NCBI RefSeq assembly: GCF_018403245.1
Contig: NZ_BOSH01000001.1
Location: 248,001 to 312,000 of the forward strand
From: Paenibacillus sp. J2TS4
GTDB lineage: Bacteria; Bacillota; Bacilli; Paenibacillales; NBRC-103111
Length of the DNA: 64,000 nucleotides
Direction: 5' to 3'
Of this stretch, positions 34,751 to 44,002 are shown piece after piece. The position numbers and the translations under genes are program-made. Position 1 is the first letter of the stretch, and every line of letters begins with the position of its first letter. The notes beneath the pieces are model-generated. The model made no database searches. It was given only the letters and a program-made list of their open reading frames with translations, and was not told where the DNA came from.

Positions 34751-34780
34751 AAAGAAAGGCAGATTGCTCTGCCTTTCTTT
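34751..34780. terminator. Perfect 13-bp bidirectional terminator
   Basis: AAAGAAAGGCAGA and TCTGCCTTTCTTT (34751-34763, 34768-34780) form a stem with a 4-base loop. T-rich sequence follows on both strands. It probably ends the minus-strand hydrolase gene at 34848. A similar hairpin (AGAAAGGC/GCCTTTCT) is at 37648-37673. Confidence 0.8.
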
Positions 34781-34847
34781 ATTTTCAGGTTCTGGATAAA
34801 TTTATTAACAAGAGTCAAGGGTTTGGCAGCGCGCTGCCATAGATAAA

Positions 34848-36491
34848 TTAGTATTGATAATAAGAGCGGAGCGCTTCTTTAATGCCCAGGGGATTTCTGC
34901 GAAGATCCTTCGCACTGAAGAATACATCCCCTTTAACCTCTGCATAACGCTTGTTGTACTCCAACTGATTAATCATTTCTTGTGCGCTCTGCCAGCCGGC
35001 TTCCTTCGTCCCCAGCTTGTACGGGGCATGGCCGATATACAGATCCACTCCGGTTCCCTTCACCTCTTGCACCCACCAATCCACTAGCTTGTCATATCTG
35101 GCGGCCGGAAAGGAGAGGCTCCAGTACAGCTGTGGATTTATATAGTCGATCCACCCCTCCTTGATCCAGGTGCGAACATCGGCATACATACTGTCATATG
35201 CCGTCAACCCGGCCTTCGTATCCGAACCGGTCTTGTCCACCGACTGGTTGCGCCATACGCCGAACGGGCTGATGCCAAAGCGGACGTCCGGCTTGGCGTT
35301 GCGGACCGCTTGTCCCAGGTCATGCACAAATGCATTGATATTGCTGCGCCTCCAGTCGGCCTTCGAGGTGATTTTATCCGGATTATACGTTTGGAAAGTC
35401 AATTCATCCGCAAAGTCTGTATTGGACGGATAAAAATAATCATCCAGATGAACCCCGTCAATATTATAATGGTCTACCACTTCCATGATCGTGTCGATAA
35501 TGTGCTGGCGCGCTTGCGGAATCCCCGGATTGATATACAGCTTGCCGCCGGCTTTGACGATCCAGTCCGGCTGCTGCTTCGCAATATGGCTAGAAGCAAG
35601 CTGCTCGGTGTTTGTGTCAACGCTGGCGCGGAACGGATTGAACCAGGCATGAAACTCCATATCCCGCTTGTGGGTTTCCTCTATCATGAAGGCCAGCGGA
35701 TCATAATCGGGAGCAAGACCTTGAATGCCTGTCAAATATTTGGACCAGGGGACAAGCTGCGATGGATACACGGCATCTGCGGCAGGACGAACCTGCACGA
35801 ATACCGCGTTCATCCCCAAGTCCTGCAGCTCGTCGAGCAACTCGCGGAATTCCTCCATCTGCTGAACGGACTTGCCGAAAGAGGCTTGCGATGGCCAGTC
35901 GAGATTATAGACTGTTGATATCCATACTCCGCGCAGTTCGCTCGTCTCGCCCTTGCCATCGCTGCCGGGGACTGCCTCCTCTGATTCTGGCAAGCTCTCC
36001 TCAGACTCGGTAACGGGGACAGGCGCCACGCTTTCGCTCGAGGTCAATGAAATACGTTGATCCTGCTCGCTCCAGCTGACCTTCAGGCCAAGCTGCTCCG
36101 CGATAAAGCGAAGCGGCACCATCGTATAACCGGATTTGTTATCCACTGGAGCATCAAGCGCGACGCTTTGCCCATTGACTATAGCATTCGACAATCCTTG
36201 CTTCATAATAATCAGCTTGTCGTCTCCTCCTCTGATCGTTGCTTGCCGCTCCTGCTGATTCCAGCTTACCTTTGCACCCAACTCCTCGCTAATGATGCGC
36301 AATGGTACCATCGTTACGTAAACCTCGGGGACGATGTAAGGGGGGACGTCGCTATCCATTCTTTTCCCGTCCAGTACTATTTCGATTTCCCGGGCACCGC
36401 TGGAAGCTGCGGCGGCTTCAACGGCCGGTGTTACCCATGCAAGAAGCATAACTGCAATCACTATCCATGCGAACCGTTTTCTTCCTCTCAC
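34848..36491 (-). CDS. Secreted GHL10-family glycoside hydrolase (DUF187) with copper-amine-oxidase-like domain
   Basis: The 547-aa protein has a signal peptide (cleavage near residue 28). A stalk domain with two repeats (YVTMVPLRIISEELGAKVSW and YTMVPLRFIAEQLGLKVSWS, residues about 55-155) and an acidic linker follow. From about residue 185 comes the GHL10 TIM barrel: ELRGVWISTVYNLDWPS, LGMNAVFVQVRPAADAVYPS, FHAWFNPFRAS, GVHLDDYFYP and DYINPQLYWSL. The acidic pair in HLDDYFYP is a candidate for catalysis. The family probably cleaves peptidoglycan or related glycans. The GTG start lies 11 bases after AGGAGG. Standing alone between terminators. Confidence 0.92.
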   Translation of the reverse strand: MRGRKRFAWIVIAVMLLAWVTPAVEAAAASSGAREIEIVLDGKRMDSDVPPYIVPEVYVTMVPLRIISEELGAKVSWNQQERQATIRGGDDKLIIMKQGLSNAIVNGQSVALDAPVDNKSGYTMVPLRFIAEQLGLKVSWSEQDQRISLTSSESVAPVPVTESEESLPESEEAVPGSDGKGETSELRGVWISTVYNLDWPSQASFGKSVQQMEEFRELLDELQDLGMNAVFVQVRPAADAVYPSQLVPWSKYLTGIQGLAPDYDPLAFMIEETHKRDMEFHAWFNPFRASVDTNTEQLASSHIAKQQPDWIVKAGGKLYINPGIPQARQHIIDTIMEVVDHYNIDGVHLDDYFYPSNTDFADELTFQTYNPDKITSKADWRRSNINAFVHDLGQAVRNAKPDVRFGISPFGVWRNQSVDKTGSDTKAGLTAYDSMYADVRTWIKEGWIDYINPQLYWSLSFPAARYDKLVDWWVQEVKGTGVDLYIGHAPYKLGTKEAGWQSAQEMINQLEYNKRYAEVKGDVFFSAKDLRRNPLGIKEALRSYYQY

Positions 36492-36631
36492 CCTTCTAAT
36501 TTCCTCCTGTTTTCATGAAATCTAGTAAACATTACCTTTAACATTAGACGCCAGTACGTGTTATTTGTTGCACATTGCGGTCAATTTCGTTCAGAGAGTC
36601 GTTTGGAGATTTCCTGTTTTTTTAAAAGATT

Positions 36632-37483
36632 CTATTTGCTTTTATTTACTTTCGGCCAACAATGGCGCGGTACATATTGAGACATGGATTTAAACACAAT
36701 CCCCCATTGGTTTTCATTAAGTGCTCCGATCGGCTGTCCATTATCTATTTTTAGATTTCTTCTCAAATGCTTCATTTGAGGCGGGGTAAAGATTCCTTGT
36801 AAAGCAAGCTCAATAGGGGCGTATGGTTTTTTTAAGGCATATTCAGCAAGCCCTAAAAAAGCAATGAAATCTTTATTTGGTATTACCGTTTCTTTTTTGC
36901 GGGTTATCCTCACGATTGCTGAATCCACCCTTGGAGGAGGGGAGAACTGATCTCTGGATATTCCTTTAACAAAACGGATATCAAACCACATTTTCCAAAC
37001 TAAAACATAACCATTTCTAACAAAATTGGATGTGAATCGTTTGGCTGCTCCTTTTTCCATAACGATGACGCCCCTTTGAAAGCCGCTGGAAGGATGGCTC
37101 AGAAGCATCTTCATAATGGGTGTTGTTATCGCATACGGAATATTGGAGACGACTATAAACTTTTCTTTTGGCAGACGGGTTTGCATTATATCTTGGTGAA
37201 TGACAGTCGTATTTGAATGCTGTGCTGTTTTCTGTTTTAGGATATCGACAAATTTGGCATCATACTCAACAGCCAATACCTTTTTAGCCCTTTGCCCCAG
37301 TAAGGTTGTCAAAGCCCCTTTTCCGGCTCCCAACTCTAAAACCGTGTCTTCACTGCTTACCTTTGCTAGATCCACAATTTCCTGAAGCAGCTTTTTATTA
37401 TGCATCAAATGCTGTCCGGAAAAATTGGGAGGCTCCCCGCGGCTTAACTTTTTCCCACTGTACTTATGAATTTTTTTGGTCAT
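36632..37483 (-). CDS. erm: 23S rRNA (adenine-N6) methyltransferase, Erm(D)-like
   Basis: The 283-aa protein has the Erm start [20 protein letters not shown], the SAM motif [17 protein letters not shown], the acidic AVEYDAKFV, and the catalytic [36 protein letters not shown] and [13 protein letters not shown] follow at the end. The length (283) and wording match Erm(D)/Erm(34) of Bacillus closely. The enzyme dimethylates A2058 of 23S rRNA and gives macrolide-lincosamide-streptogramin B resistance. AAAGGTGAGAG precedes the ATG. The leader carries terminator-like hairpins, pointing to drug-induced attenuation as in ermK. Confidence 0.95.
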   Translation of the reverse strand: MTKKIHKYSGKKLSRGEPPNFSGQHLMHNKKLLQEIVDLAKVSSEDTVLELGAGKGALTTLLGQRAKKVLAVEYDAKFVDILKQKTAQHSNTTVIHQDIMQTRLPKEKFIVVSNIPYAITTPIMKMLLSHPSSGFQRGVIVMEKGAAKRFTSNFVRNGYVLVWKMWFDIRFVKGISRDQFSPPPRVDSAIVRITRKKETVIPNKDFIAFLGLAEYALKKPYAPIELALQGIFTPPQMKHLRRNLKIDNGQPIGALNENQWGIVFKSMSQYVPRHCWPKVNKSK

Positions 37484-37501
37484 CTTCTCTCACCTTTCAT
37501 A

Positions 37502-37531
37502 ATAAAAAATCACAGGCGATCCTGCCTGTGA
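37502..37531 (-). promoter_or_regulatory. Terminator/attenuator hairpin in the erm leader
   Basis: TCACAGGC and GCCTGTGA (37524-37531 and 37510-37517 on the plus strand) form an 8-bp stem with a 6-base loop. On the minus strand it is followed by TTTTTTATT, 27 bases before the erm ATG. A terminator here must be opened for erm to be transcribed. Confidence 0.75.
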
Positions 37532-37560
37532 TTGAGAGTAAAGGGAGAAGACCCATCCAT
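37510..37560 (-). CDS. Candidate erm leader peptide
   Basis: ATG at 37560 encodes MDGSSPFTLNHRQDRL and stop, with its last codons and stop inside the attenuator stem, so that a stalled ribosome would melt it. The PFTLNH part resembles the FPTLNQ end of the ErmD leader peptide. No good ribosome site precedes it, which lowers confidence. Confidence 0.4.
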   Translation of the reverse strand: MDGSSPFTLNHRQDRL

Positions 37561-37647
37561 ATTTAATTAGAGGGTTAGCTGCAGGTAGCCGTCACCCAAT
37601 AAACCTTTCTTTTGCCATGTGTAGAAGGTGAATGACCCAAATAAAAA

Positions 37648-37673
37648 AGAAAGGCAGAATGATCCGCCTTTCT
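37648..37673 (-). terminator. Second hairpin in the erm upstream region
   Basis: AGAAAGGC (37666-37673 on the minus strand) pairs with GCCTTTCT, then TTTTTATTT. It may be a first attenuator of the erm leader or the terminator of the reductase gene 280 bases to the right. The gap 37674-37951 otherwise shows only a weak 55-codon plus-strand frame. Confidence 0.6.
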
Positions 37674-37951
37674 ACATATCACATATTTGTATGCGCAAAT
37701 GAAGATTATTAAAAAAGGACAGACTTATCCCGTTTACTCTGCATACACAAGCAGAGCCTTTGAACGTATTCAATTACCGGTTCAAAGTTGGGAAACGAAG
37801 TCTCATAGAGTGTGTCACTTTTTAATAATCCTCCTCTTAAAATTGAAAATACACTGTAAATTCTAGAATGTATTTTAGTAAAAGTCAACTGCTGAACATG
37901 AAAGGGTTAAGGCATCTGATGCATGTTCCGCAATAGGAGTCATCGTTTTCA

Positions 37952-38731
37952 CTAATTGTATACTATACCGCCGTCAATCATCACCGATTGTCCCGTCATA
38001 TAGTCAGAGTCCGGAGATGCTAAGTAGGAAATGAAGTTAGCCACATCTTCCGGCTCTTGAGTTCGGCCTAATGCAATATCTTCTGCAAACTTTTTGAAAG
38101 CTTCCCCTTTTTGCAACCCCATGTATCCAACCATCGCCGCATCAATGCGATCCCACATGCCTGTTCCGACAATTCCGGGACAGTAGGCATTTACGGTAAT
38201 TTTATCTTTAGCAAGTTCCTGCGCGGCAACCTGCGTCAGTGCACGAACTGCGAATTTGGAAGCCGAGTAGATCCCAAGCATGGCAAAGCCCCGATGTCCT
38301 GCTATACTGCATGCGTTAATAATTTTCCCGCCTGTTTCTTGTTTTTTCATTTGTTCTGTCGCTGCTTGAATGCCATATAATACACCAAACACGTTCACTT
38401 GAAAAACCTTTTCCAACTTGGCCGGCTCGACATCCGTTAGCGGCGATACTTGGTCAATCCCCGCGTTATTAACAAAAACATCGACTCTTCCAAAGTGATC
38501 GACAGCCGTCTTGACTAAAGCTTTTTGATCTTCTTGCTTGGAAACATCGCCAACGAATGATGCTACATTCGTGTTCTGTTCTTTAAATTCTTTAACAGTA
38601 GCGTTAAGCACTTCTTCGTTCATATCACTTAAGATGATCGCGAAACCGTCATTTGCTAGACGTTTAGCAATTCCTTTCCCGATCCCTTGTCCTGCACCCG
38701 TAATTACTGCTACTTTTTGGTTGCTCTCCAT
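37952..38731 (-). CDS. Acetoin/diacetyl reductase, SDR family
   Basis: The 259-aa short-chain dehydrogenase has the NAD motif [31 protein letters not shown] (NNAG), the catalytic Ser in [18 protein letters not shown] (Tyr-Lys) and [18 protein letters not shown]. The last stretch, with GMWDRID and the [12 protein letters not shown] insertion, is characteristic of (S)-acetoin-forming diacetyl reductase / 2,3-butanediol dehydrogenase. The ATG at 38731 lies 9 bases after AGGAG. It interconverts diacetyl, acetoin and butanediol with NADH. Stands alone. Confidence 0.9.
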   Translation of the reverse strand: MESNQKVAVITGAGQGIGKGIAKRLANDGFAIILSDMNEEVLNATVKEFKEQNTNVASFVGDVSKQEDQKALVKTAVDHFGRVDVFVNNAGIDQVSPLTDVEPAKLEKVFQVNVFGVLYGIQAATEQMKKQETGGKIINACSIAGHRGFAMLGIYSASKFAVRALTQVAAQELAKDKITVNAYCPGIVGTGMWDRIDAAMVGYMGLQKGEAFKKFAEDIALGRTQEPEDVANFISYLASPDSDYMTGQSVMIDGGIVYN

Positions 38732-38866
38732 TTTTATCATCTCCTGACGCATGGTTCCATATTTCTTCTAGAAATAGGATGTAATGAAAGTATTATGTTC
38801 CATTTACTTAGCTTTATACTTGGAGAAATCAAGAGAGCCAGTTGTAAATTCAATTTTGAACGATTT

Positions 38867-39268
38867 TCATGGCCGGCAGGGTTGATCACACCAGAAATGG
38901 AAGCGTGTATAACGCTCGACGATATCGACGTCCGACAGTTCAAAGATGGCTTTAAGCAACAAATATTTAAACATACGGATGGGGTCGATGGCGTTACGAC
39001 CGTTATCCAGACAGAACTTATCTTTCAGTTCCTCATAAATAAAGGTGAAGTCCACCAGTTCATTGATCTGACGCAACATATTGTCACTGGGTACCACGAG
39101 GTCATACAATTCCGCATAAGGACTTAGCATTAAGGTTTGTTGTTGCCTAATCATCCGCTCACCTGCTCTCCATGATGCCTTAATTATAAGCTGAAAAAGG
39201 TACAGCCTCCTCAACTTTCTTGAGGAACTGCACCTTTTTTTCATGAGACGGACTTTTTCAGTGGCCTC
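38867..39268 (-). mobile_element. IS1182-family element, left part of transposase and one end
   Basis: From ATG 39154 (AGGTGAGCGG upstream) the frame reads MIRQQQTLMLSPYAELYDLV, then LRQINELVDFTFIYEELKDK and GRNAIDPIRMFKYLLLKAIF, the N-terminal domain of IS1182 transposases. It breaks off at about 38885 after VERYTRF; the DDE catalytic part is missing. Upstream, 39195-39242 forms a long hairpin (AAAAAGGTnCAGnCTCCTCAA and complement), the usual shield against readthrough. GACGGACTTTTTCAGTGGCC (39248-39267) looks like the terminal repeat. One end and roughly 95 codons remain. Confidence 0.8.
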
Positions 39269-39292
39269 TGGTGTGAATAGGGCATTTTTTTA

Positions 39293-39321
39293 TTGACACG
39301 TCATATTATTAATAGTAATAT
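39293..39321 (+). promoter_or_regulatory. Promoter with overlapping palindrome for the PadR gene
   Basis: TTGACA (39293-39298) and TAATAT (39316-39321) are spaced by exactly 17 bases. The AT-rich palindrome ATATTA-TTAATAG-TAATAT (39303-39321) covers the -10 and could be the PadR operator. Transcription should start near 39328, that is, at the start codon itself. Confidence 0.7.
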
Positions 39322-39328
39322 TATGACT

Positions 39329-39946
39329 ATGAAAAACACGATTAAAAAATCACCCGTCGCTTTAGCCGTACTTTGTTTTCTGATTGAGGAGCCTATGCAT
39401 CCTTATCGTATGCAGCAGCTTATTAAGGAGAGGGGGAAAGACGAAGTTATCAACGTTCGTCACCGAACGAGTATTTACCAGACGATCGACCGTTTGCATC
39501 GAGACGGAGCCATTGCCATCCAAGGCAAGAAGAAAAATGAAGGGAGACCGGATTTAATTGTTTATGAAATCACGGATCTGGGACGAAATGCCGCATATTC
39601 ATGGATCCGGGAAATGATCTCTAAGCCGGCTCAGGAGTTTTTAGAGTTTCCCGCTGCGGTTTCATTCCTGGCCATGTTAACGCCTGAAGATGTCGCATTG
39701 CTCTTCAAACAAAGAATAAGCGCCCTTGAAAATACACTTGCCCGACTTCATGATCAGTTTGAGATAGGGGCATCACTGGGTCTGCCGCGCTTATTTTTAC
39801 TTGAGGCCGAATATCAACGAACCGTGCTTGTCGCTGAGGTGGAATGGCTCCAATCCGTTATCGCCGATGTACAATCGCACAAGCTGACATGGAGCATGGA
39901 AGAGCTGCGGGAGAAAGCCGAGCAAATAGATAACCGTATGGAGTGA
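39329..39946 (+). CDS. PadR-family transcriptional regulator
   Basis: The protein of about 205 aa has the PadR winged helix (VALAVLCFLIEEPMHPYRMQ, RTSIYQTIDRLHRDGAIAIQ, then GRPDLIVYEITDLGRNAAYS) and a C-terminal helical dimerisation domain (LFKQRISALENTLARLHDQF). No ribosome site precedes either ATG (39323 or 39329). The second coincides with the predicted transcription start, so the message is probably leaderless. It lies 33 bases before an aromatic-type FAD monooxygenase, which it likely controls. Confidence 0.9.
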   Translation: MKNTIKKSPVALAVLCFLIEEPMHPYRMQQLIKERGKDEVINVRHRTSIYQTIDRLHRDGAIAIQGKKKNEGRPDLIVYEITDLGRNAAYSWIREMISKPAQEFLEFPAAVSFLAMLTPEDVALLFKQRISALENTLARLHDQFEIGASLGLPRLFLLEAEYQRTVLVAEVEWLQSVIADVQSHKLTWSMEELREKAEQIDNRME

Positions 39947-39978
39947 AAATAAACTAATTTACGAAAGGGCGTAATTAG

Positions 39979-41616
39979 ATGAACAAGACACTGAATAACT
40001 CTTCATCATTCGATGAATCGGTTCCTGTCCTCGTAGTAGGAGGAAGTCTGGTAGGTCTATCTTTCTCCCTATTTCTGGCCCGGCAAGGAATTAAACCGTT
40101 AGTCGTCGAACGCCATCCAGGGACGGCCATTCACCCGCGCGTTTCGAGTCTGACTGCCCGCACGATGGAAATATTCCGTTCGGCCGGGATCGAGGACGAG
40201 ATTCGCCGTGAAGAGCCCCCTTTCCCTCGGGAATTCGGCATCATGTTTGTAGAGAGCTTGGCCGGGCAAGTGATTGAAAATCTGATGGAAGATATGAGTG
40301 CTTACTTTACGGATGCCAGTCCTGTTGAAGGAAACGGCATCGCACAAGATCTGCTTGAGCCGGTGCTTCGGGCACAGGCCGAGCAAGCCGGTGTCGATTT
40401 GCGCTACAACACGGAGTTGATCGAATTCGAAACGGATGCCGACGGCATCTCGGCCACGATTCGCGATCGAATCAGCGGCGAAACGCGTCACGTTCGATCC
40501 GAGTATATGGTTGGAGCAGATGGGAGCAAGAGTGGAACCCGCACACAATTAGGGATTGGTCAACATGGAGAAGGTACACTCTGCCACCTGATCAGCATCG
40601 TTTTTGATGCGGACATTCATGACCTGTTTGGAAGCCAAAACGCGCACATGTGTTTCTTCGCCAATGATACCGCAAGCGGAAGTCTTGTTCTGTACCCTGG
40701 AACTTTCAGGCGGCCTCATATATACCGGTTGGACGTTGTATACGATCCGGAAGAGGAAACCATAGACGATTATCCGGAGGAGCGCTGTGTTGAATTAGTT
40801 AGGGCCGCCACCGGAATTCCTGACATCCCGGTTACGATCAGAAAGATATTGACTTGGGAAATGGCCGGCCGTGTAGCTGACCGCTTCCAAGATGGGCGCA
40901 TTTTTTTAGTTGGCGATTCCGCACGGGTTCAACCTCCAAGCGGCGGTTTGGGAGGCAATACCGGCATCGCCGAAGCGCAGAACCTCGCCTGGAAGCTGGC
41001 TGCTGTCTTGCGCGGTGAAGCCGGTCCAGCTTTGCTTGCTACTTATGATGCTGAGCGGCGGCCCATCGCGGATTATACGGTAGAGCAGGTCATTATGCTT
41101 TCCCAGCAGCGCGAACATGAGGGATCGGAAGGGATTACGGTAAACACCCTGCATGTCAATATGGGTTATCGTTATCAAGACGGCGCAATCGTACCGGAAG
41201 CCGACGGGATGAACCTCCCCATGGTACAGCCGCCCGAGTTATGGACGGGACAGCCGGGAACCCGCGCGGCGCACGTCGTTCTCGAACGGGATGGTCAACC
41301 CATTTCGTCATTGGATCTATTTGGTTCCCGATTTGTCCTGCTCACCGGCCCTGACGGACAGCATGCGTTGGAGGCTGCTCAACATGTTAAGGATGCACTC
41401 CGTCTTCCGCTGGATATTTATCGGATTGGCGGTCATAAAGCTGATTTCAGCGATCCCGGGAACGATTTTCTTGACGCATACGGAATCACTTCCACGGGGG
41501 TCATCCTTGTGCGGCCAGACGGGTACATCGGATGGCGAACACCAGTTGGCGAGGAGAATAAGGAAGAAATGAAACAAGTAATAACCCATGCACTGTCAAC
41601 CATCCTCTTTCGTTAA
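39979..41616 (+). CDS. FAD-dependent monooxygenase, aromatic hydroxylase type
   Basis: The 545-aa protein has the FAD motif VPVLVVGGSLVGLSFSLFLA (GxGxxG variant GGSLVG), the NAD(P)H/FAD DG motif YMVGADGSKSGTRTQLGI, and the second FAD motif GRIFLVGDSARVQPPSGGLG (GD) followed by NTGIAEAQNLAWKLAAVL. A C-terminal thioredoxin-like domain of about 150 residues ends in VRPDGYIGWR. This is the class A hydroxylase layout of PheA/TfdB and polyketide hydroxylases. It would hydroxylate a phenol or polyaromatic compound, perhaps detoxifying it. AAAGGGCG precedes the ATG. It is followed by an SRPBCC protein in the same operon. Confidence 0.92.
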   Translation: MNKTLNNSSSFDESVPVLVVGGSLVGLSFSLFLARQGIKPLVVERHPGTAIHPRVSSLTARTMEIFRSAGIEDEIRREEPPFPREFGIMFVESLAGQVIENLMEDMSAYFTDASPVEGNGIAQDLLEPVLRAQAEQAGVDLRYNTELIEFETDADGISATIRDRISGETRHVRSEYMVGADGSKSGTRTQLGIGQHGEGTLCHLISIVFDADIHDLFGSQNAHMCFFANDTASGSLVLYPGTFRRPHIYRLDVVYDPEEETIDDYPEERCVELVRAATGIPDIPVTIRKILTWEMAGRVADRFQDGRIFLVGDSARVQPPSGGLGGNTGIAEAQNLAWKLAAVLRGEAGPALLATYDAERRPIADYTVEQVIMLSQQREHEGSEGITVNTLHVNMGYRYQDGAIVPEADGMNLPMVQPPELWTGQPGTRAAHVVLERDGQPISSLDLFGSRFVLLTGPDGQHALEAAQHVKDALRLPLDIYRIGGHKADFSDPGNDFLDAYGITSTGVILVRPDGYIGWRTPVGEENKEEMKQVITHALSTILFR

Positions 41617-41650
41617 ATCATACACACCTAAAAAGGAAAGGAAGATAATC

Positions 41651-42082
41651 ATGCTTACATTTGAATATTCCGAAAGCTATGAGTATCCTGCCTCTACCGT
41701 TTTTTCACGCCTCATTGATCTAAAGGGGCGAGCTTCCTGGATGAAAGGCATTATTGAGAATCGAGTCACCCCCGAAGAACCTGCCCGGTTGGGGACCAAC
41801 TATTTCGAGAGCGGAAAATATTCAGGCTTTAAAAGTGAAAAAAATATGGTCGTGACCGAGCTTGTTCAGGATCAATTGTTGACAATGGAGACGGTTCCCG
41901 ATGAAAAACAATTTTTTCGTGAAAGCTACCGTATTGAGCCGGTCTCCGAAAAATCCTGCCGTGTTCATTTCGCCATTCAGGTTGACAAAGTTCCGAAGGT
42001 AGCTGAATTTTTCATGCGTCAATCGATGAAGAAAGAGCAGCCGAAAACAGCCGCCAGCTTGAAGGCCGTTCTTAATAGCTAA
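41651..42082 (+). CDS. SRPBCC-fold protein
   Basis: The 143-aa protein has the START/Bet v 1-like pattern: SESYEYPASTVFSRLIDLKG, ENRVTPEEPARLGTNYFESG, YRIEPVSEKSCRVHFAIQVD and a long C-terminal helix. Such proteins bind hydrophobic ligands and include aromatase/cyclase partners of polyketide enzymes. The ATG has GGAAAGGAAG upstream and is 34 bases after the monooxygenase, so the two probably handle the same compound. Confidence 0.82.
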   Translation: MLTFEYSESYEYPASTVFSRLIDLKGRASWMKGIIENRVTPEEPARLGTNYFESGKYSGFKSEKNMVVTELVQDQLLTMETVPDEKQFFRESYRIEPVSEKSCRVHFAIQVDKVPKVAEFFMRQSMKKEQPKTAASLKAVLNS

Positions 42083-42239
42083 TCATAAATACCAGTTGGC
42101 TTGGTCATTGTCGAGATGTCAGTCGATATCGGCTCCGCTCCGAGAGTTACCCAATCGTTGCCTTGCGAAGAGCGCCGTATGATTTCCGAAGAAATATTCG
42201 GTGGTATTTAAAGCTTTGCTATAGTGGAAGGAGCGAAAA

Positions 42240-42839
42240 ATGATAGAACAAGAAGATCTGCTGGCCCGCCAACTGCAGCTGCAAGCTGAAGCATCTGCAA
42301 TTATGGAAGAGTTGAACCTTGACCAATTGCTGAAGGCAGCCGGTAAACCCGTGAAAGTAGGGAGTGCGGCACTTGGTTTAATGGCTTGGAGAGACCTCGA
42401 TATGACGGTCGTTAGCTCCAAGTTGAACATCGCTGCAGTTACCGGAATTGCTTCACACTTGATGTCCGATCCCGGGATCCGGGATTTGAAATTCATTAAC
42501 GATACCGGGAAATGGAACACCGACCCGGCCTACCCTGACGGTTATTTTCTCGGTATGACGTATGAGGCCAAGAACGGAAACAAATGGGAACTGGATATTT
42601 GGTTCGTAGACGAACCTGAGAAACAACCCGATCTGCAGCATATTCGCACGATGCCCGATCGTCTTACTCCGGCAGCCATTGTTTCTATTCTAAGTATTAA
42701 AACTGTTTGGGCATCACGAGCCGAGTATGGGAAACAAGTGAAAAGCTTCGATGTCTATACTGCTGTATTAGACCATAATGTGCGCACACCTGACGAATTC
42801 GAGCAGTGGCTGCAAGGTCGCAACAATATATCCCTTTGA
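42240..42839 (+). CDS. Nucleotidyltransferase-fold protein of unknown substrate
   Basis: The 199-aa protein contains KVGSAALGLMAWRDLDMTVV (about residues 38-57), the GS...DxD pattern of small nucleotidyltransferases, followed by DIWFVDEPE (about residues 120-128) which could supply the third acidic residue. GGAAGGAG precedes the ATG. It may be a soluble minimal nucleotidyltransferase. Whether it modifies a drug, an RNA or a protein cannot be told. It is 157 bases after the SRPBCC gene and may belong to another transcript. Confidence 0.65.
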   Translation: MIEQEDLLARQLQLQAEASAIMEELNLDQLLKAAGKPVKVGSAALGLMAWRDLDMTVVSSKLNIAAVTGIASHLMSDPGIRDLKFINDTGKWNTDPAYPDGYFLGMTYEAKNGNKWELDIWFVDEPEKQPDLQHIRTMPDRLTPAAIVSILSIKTVWASRAEYGKQVKSFDVYTAVLDHNVRTPDEFEQWLQGRNNISL

Positions 42840-43023
42840 GCAGTCCGGTTGTGCATATGAAACGATCCCCCACTCGCCCGACCGCGCGGGCGAACTACGG
42901 GGGTTATTCGTTCCCACGCATTTGTACAGATTAGAGACCGTCTTGGAAAAGGCCGACATTGAATCATCCATGATTGCGATAACGAACAACGAAATATTTG
43001 AGTGCAGTGAAGGGAGAAAGCAG

Positions 43024-43659
43024 ATGCCCGATTTTTCAACTTTAATTACGTATATAATAGTGGTCATAGGTCTATTTCTGATTCCAGGCCCGGCCGTTCT
43101 TCTTACAATTACCCGTACCGTTCAGAACGGGCGCAAAGGAGGCATTATGGCAGGGCTCGGCATCGCAACCGGGGATTTTCTTCACACGTTATTTGCCGCT
43201 GTGGGGCTTTCCGCCCTACTGATGACCTCAGCTCTCGCTTTCAATGTAGTCAAATATGCAGGAGTGGCGTACTTGTTATATCTGGGGATTTGCGAAATGA
43301 TAAGGAAGCCCTCCGAACCGCAGCTTCCAAAGGTTGAGTCGGCAGGAGCATTAAAGTCATATGTATCGGCAACTTTAGCAGAGGTTCTTAATCCGAAGAC
43401 GGCACTGTTCTTTCTAGCGTTCTTGCCTCAATTTGTTCATCATGAACGAGGCGAAGCCGTCATGCAGTTTTTGATACTTGGATTCATCTTTGTCATATTA
43501 AGTGCATTGTATACAACTACGATTGTATTAAGTGTCTCTACGCTTGGAAAGATGGTTAAACGGTCGGCATGGATAAACCGTTTAAGCCGTTGGAGCGGCA
43601 AACTCGTCGGAATGATCTATATCGGGTTGGGCTTAAAGGTTGCATTCCAAAGGCAGTAA
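43024..43659 (+). CDS. LysE-family exporter
   Basis: The 211-aa membrane protein has six hydrophobic segments and the family's opening IIVVIGLFLIPGPAVLLTIT (with PGP), GRKGGIMAGLGIATGDFLHT, and NPKTALFFLAFLPQFV. LysE/RhtB proteins export amino acids such as threonine, homoserine or lysine. The ATG at 43024 has AAGGGAGAAAG upstream. The same frame is open from 42778, and the part 42845-43020 (ETIPHSPDRAGELRGLFVP) looks protein-like, perhaps a scrap of another gene. Confidence 0.9.
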   Translation: MPDFSTLITYIIVVIGLFLIPGPAVLLTITRTVQNGRKGGIMAGLGIATGDFLHTLFAAVGLSALLMTSALAFNVVKYAGVAYLLYLGICEMIRKPSEPQLPKVESAGALKSYVSATLAEVLNPKTALFFLAFLPQFVHHERGEAVMQFLILGFIFVILSALYTTTIVLSVSTLGKMVKRSAWINRLSRWSGKLVGMIYIGLGLKVAFQRQ

Positions 43660-43841
43660 TGACGATTTGTGGCATCTTTTGCAAGGGTTCGAAATCGAAT
43701 GTTGCTCAGCTGAGATCATTCTCATGGGTGCGCGCCAGAGCCCCCTCAATGCTTGACAGGAAAACAGTTCCCGGGATTCACCACAGGGTGCCAAACGATA
43801 CGGCTACCCGGGCAGAAGCGACGGAATAGTCCTGATGAAAA

Positions 43842-43887
43842 AACGAGTGTCAATGGGATACAGATCCACTGGCACTCGTTCCTTTTT
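43842..43887 (+). terminator. Terminator between LysE and MFS genes
   Basis: AACGAGTG...CACTCGTT arms with TGGGAT/ATCCA inside (43842-43880) and CCTTTTTG after them. The rest of 43660-44002 shows no convincing gene. Confidence 0.8.
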
Positions 43888-44002
43888 GAAGAAATCATTA
43901 AATCATTAACTTTCTATTGGTTCAAGTTCCTGCTTGATTGGCCCTAGTTCAACGGATTAAAGCGAAACCGCACATTGAAGAATGCGCCAGGCGGACCGCA
44001 TA

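Noticed and set aside
37699..37866. 55-codon plus-strand frame (MKIIKKGQTYPVYSAYTSRA start) divergent from erm
   Set aside because: Looks somewhat protein-like but has no ribosome site and no known relative; could be a gene scrap. Not called as a gene.
43658..43829. 56-codon frame after the LysE gene
   Set aside because: No ribosome site of its own apart from the end of lysE and no recognisable protein pattern.
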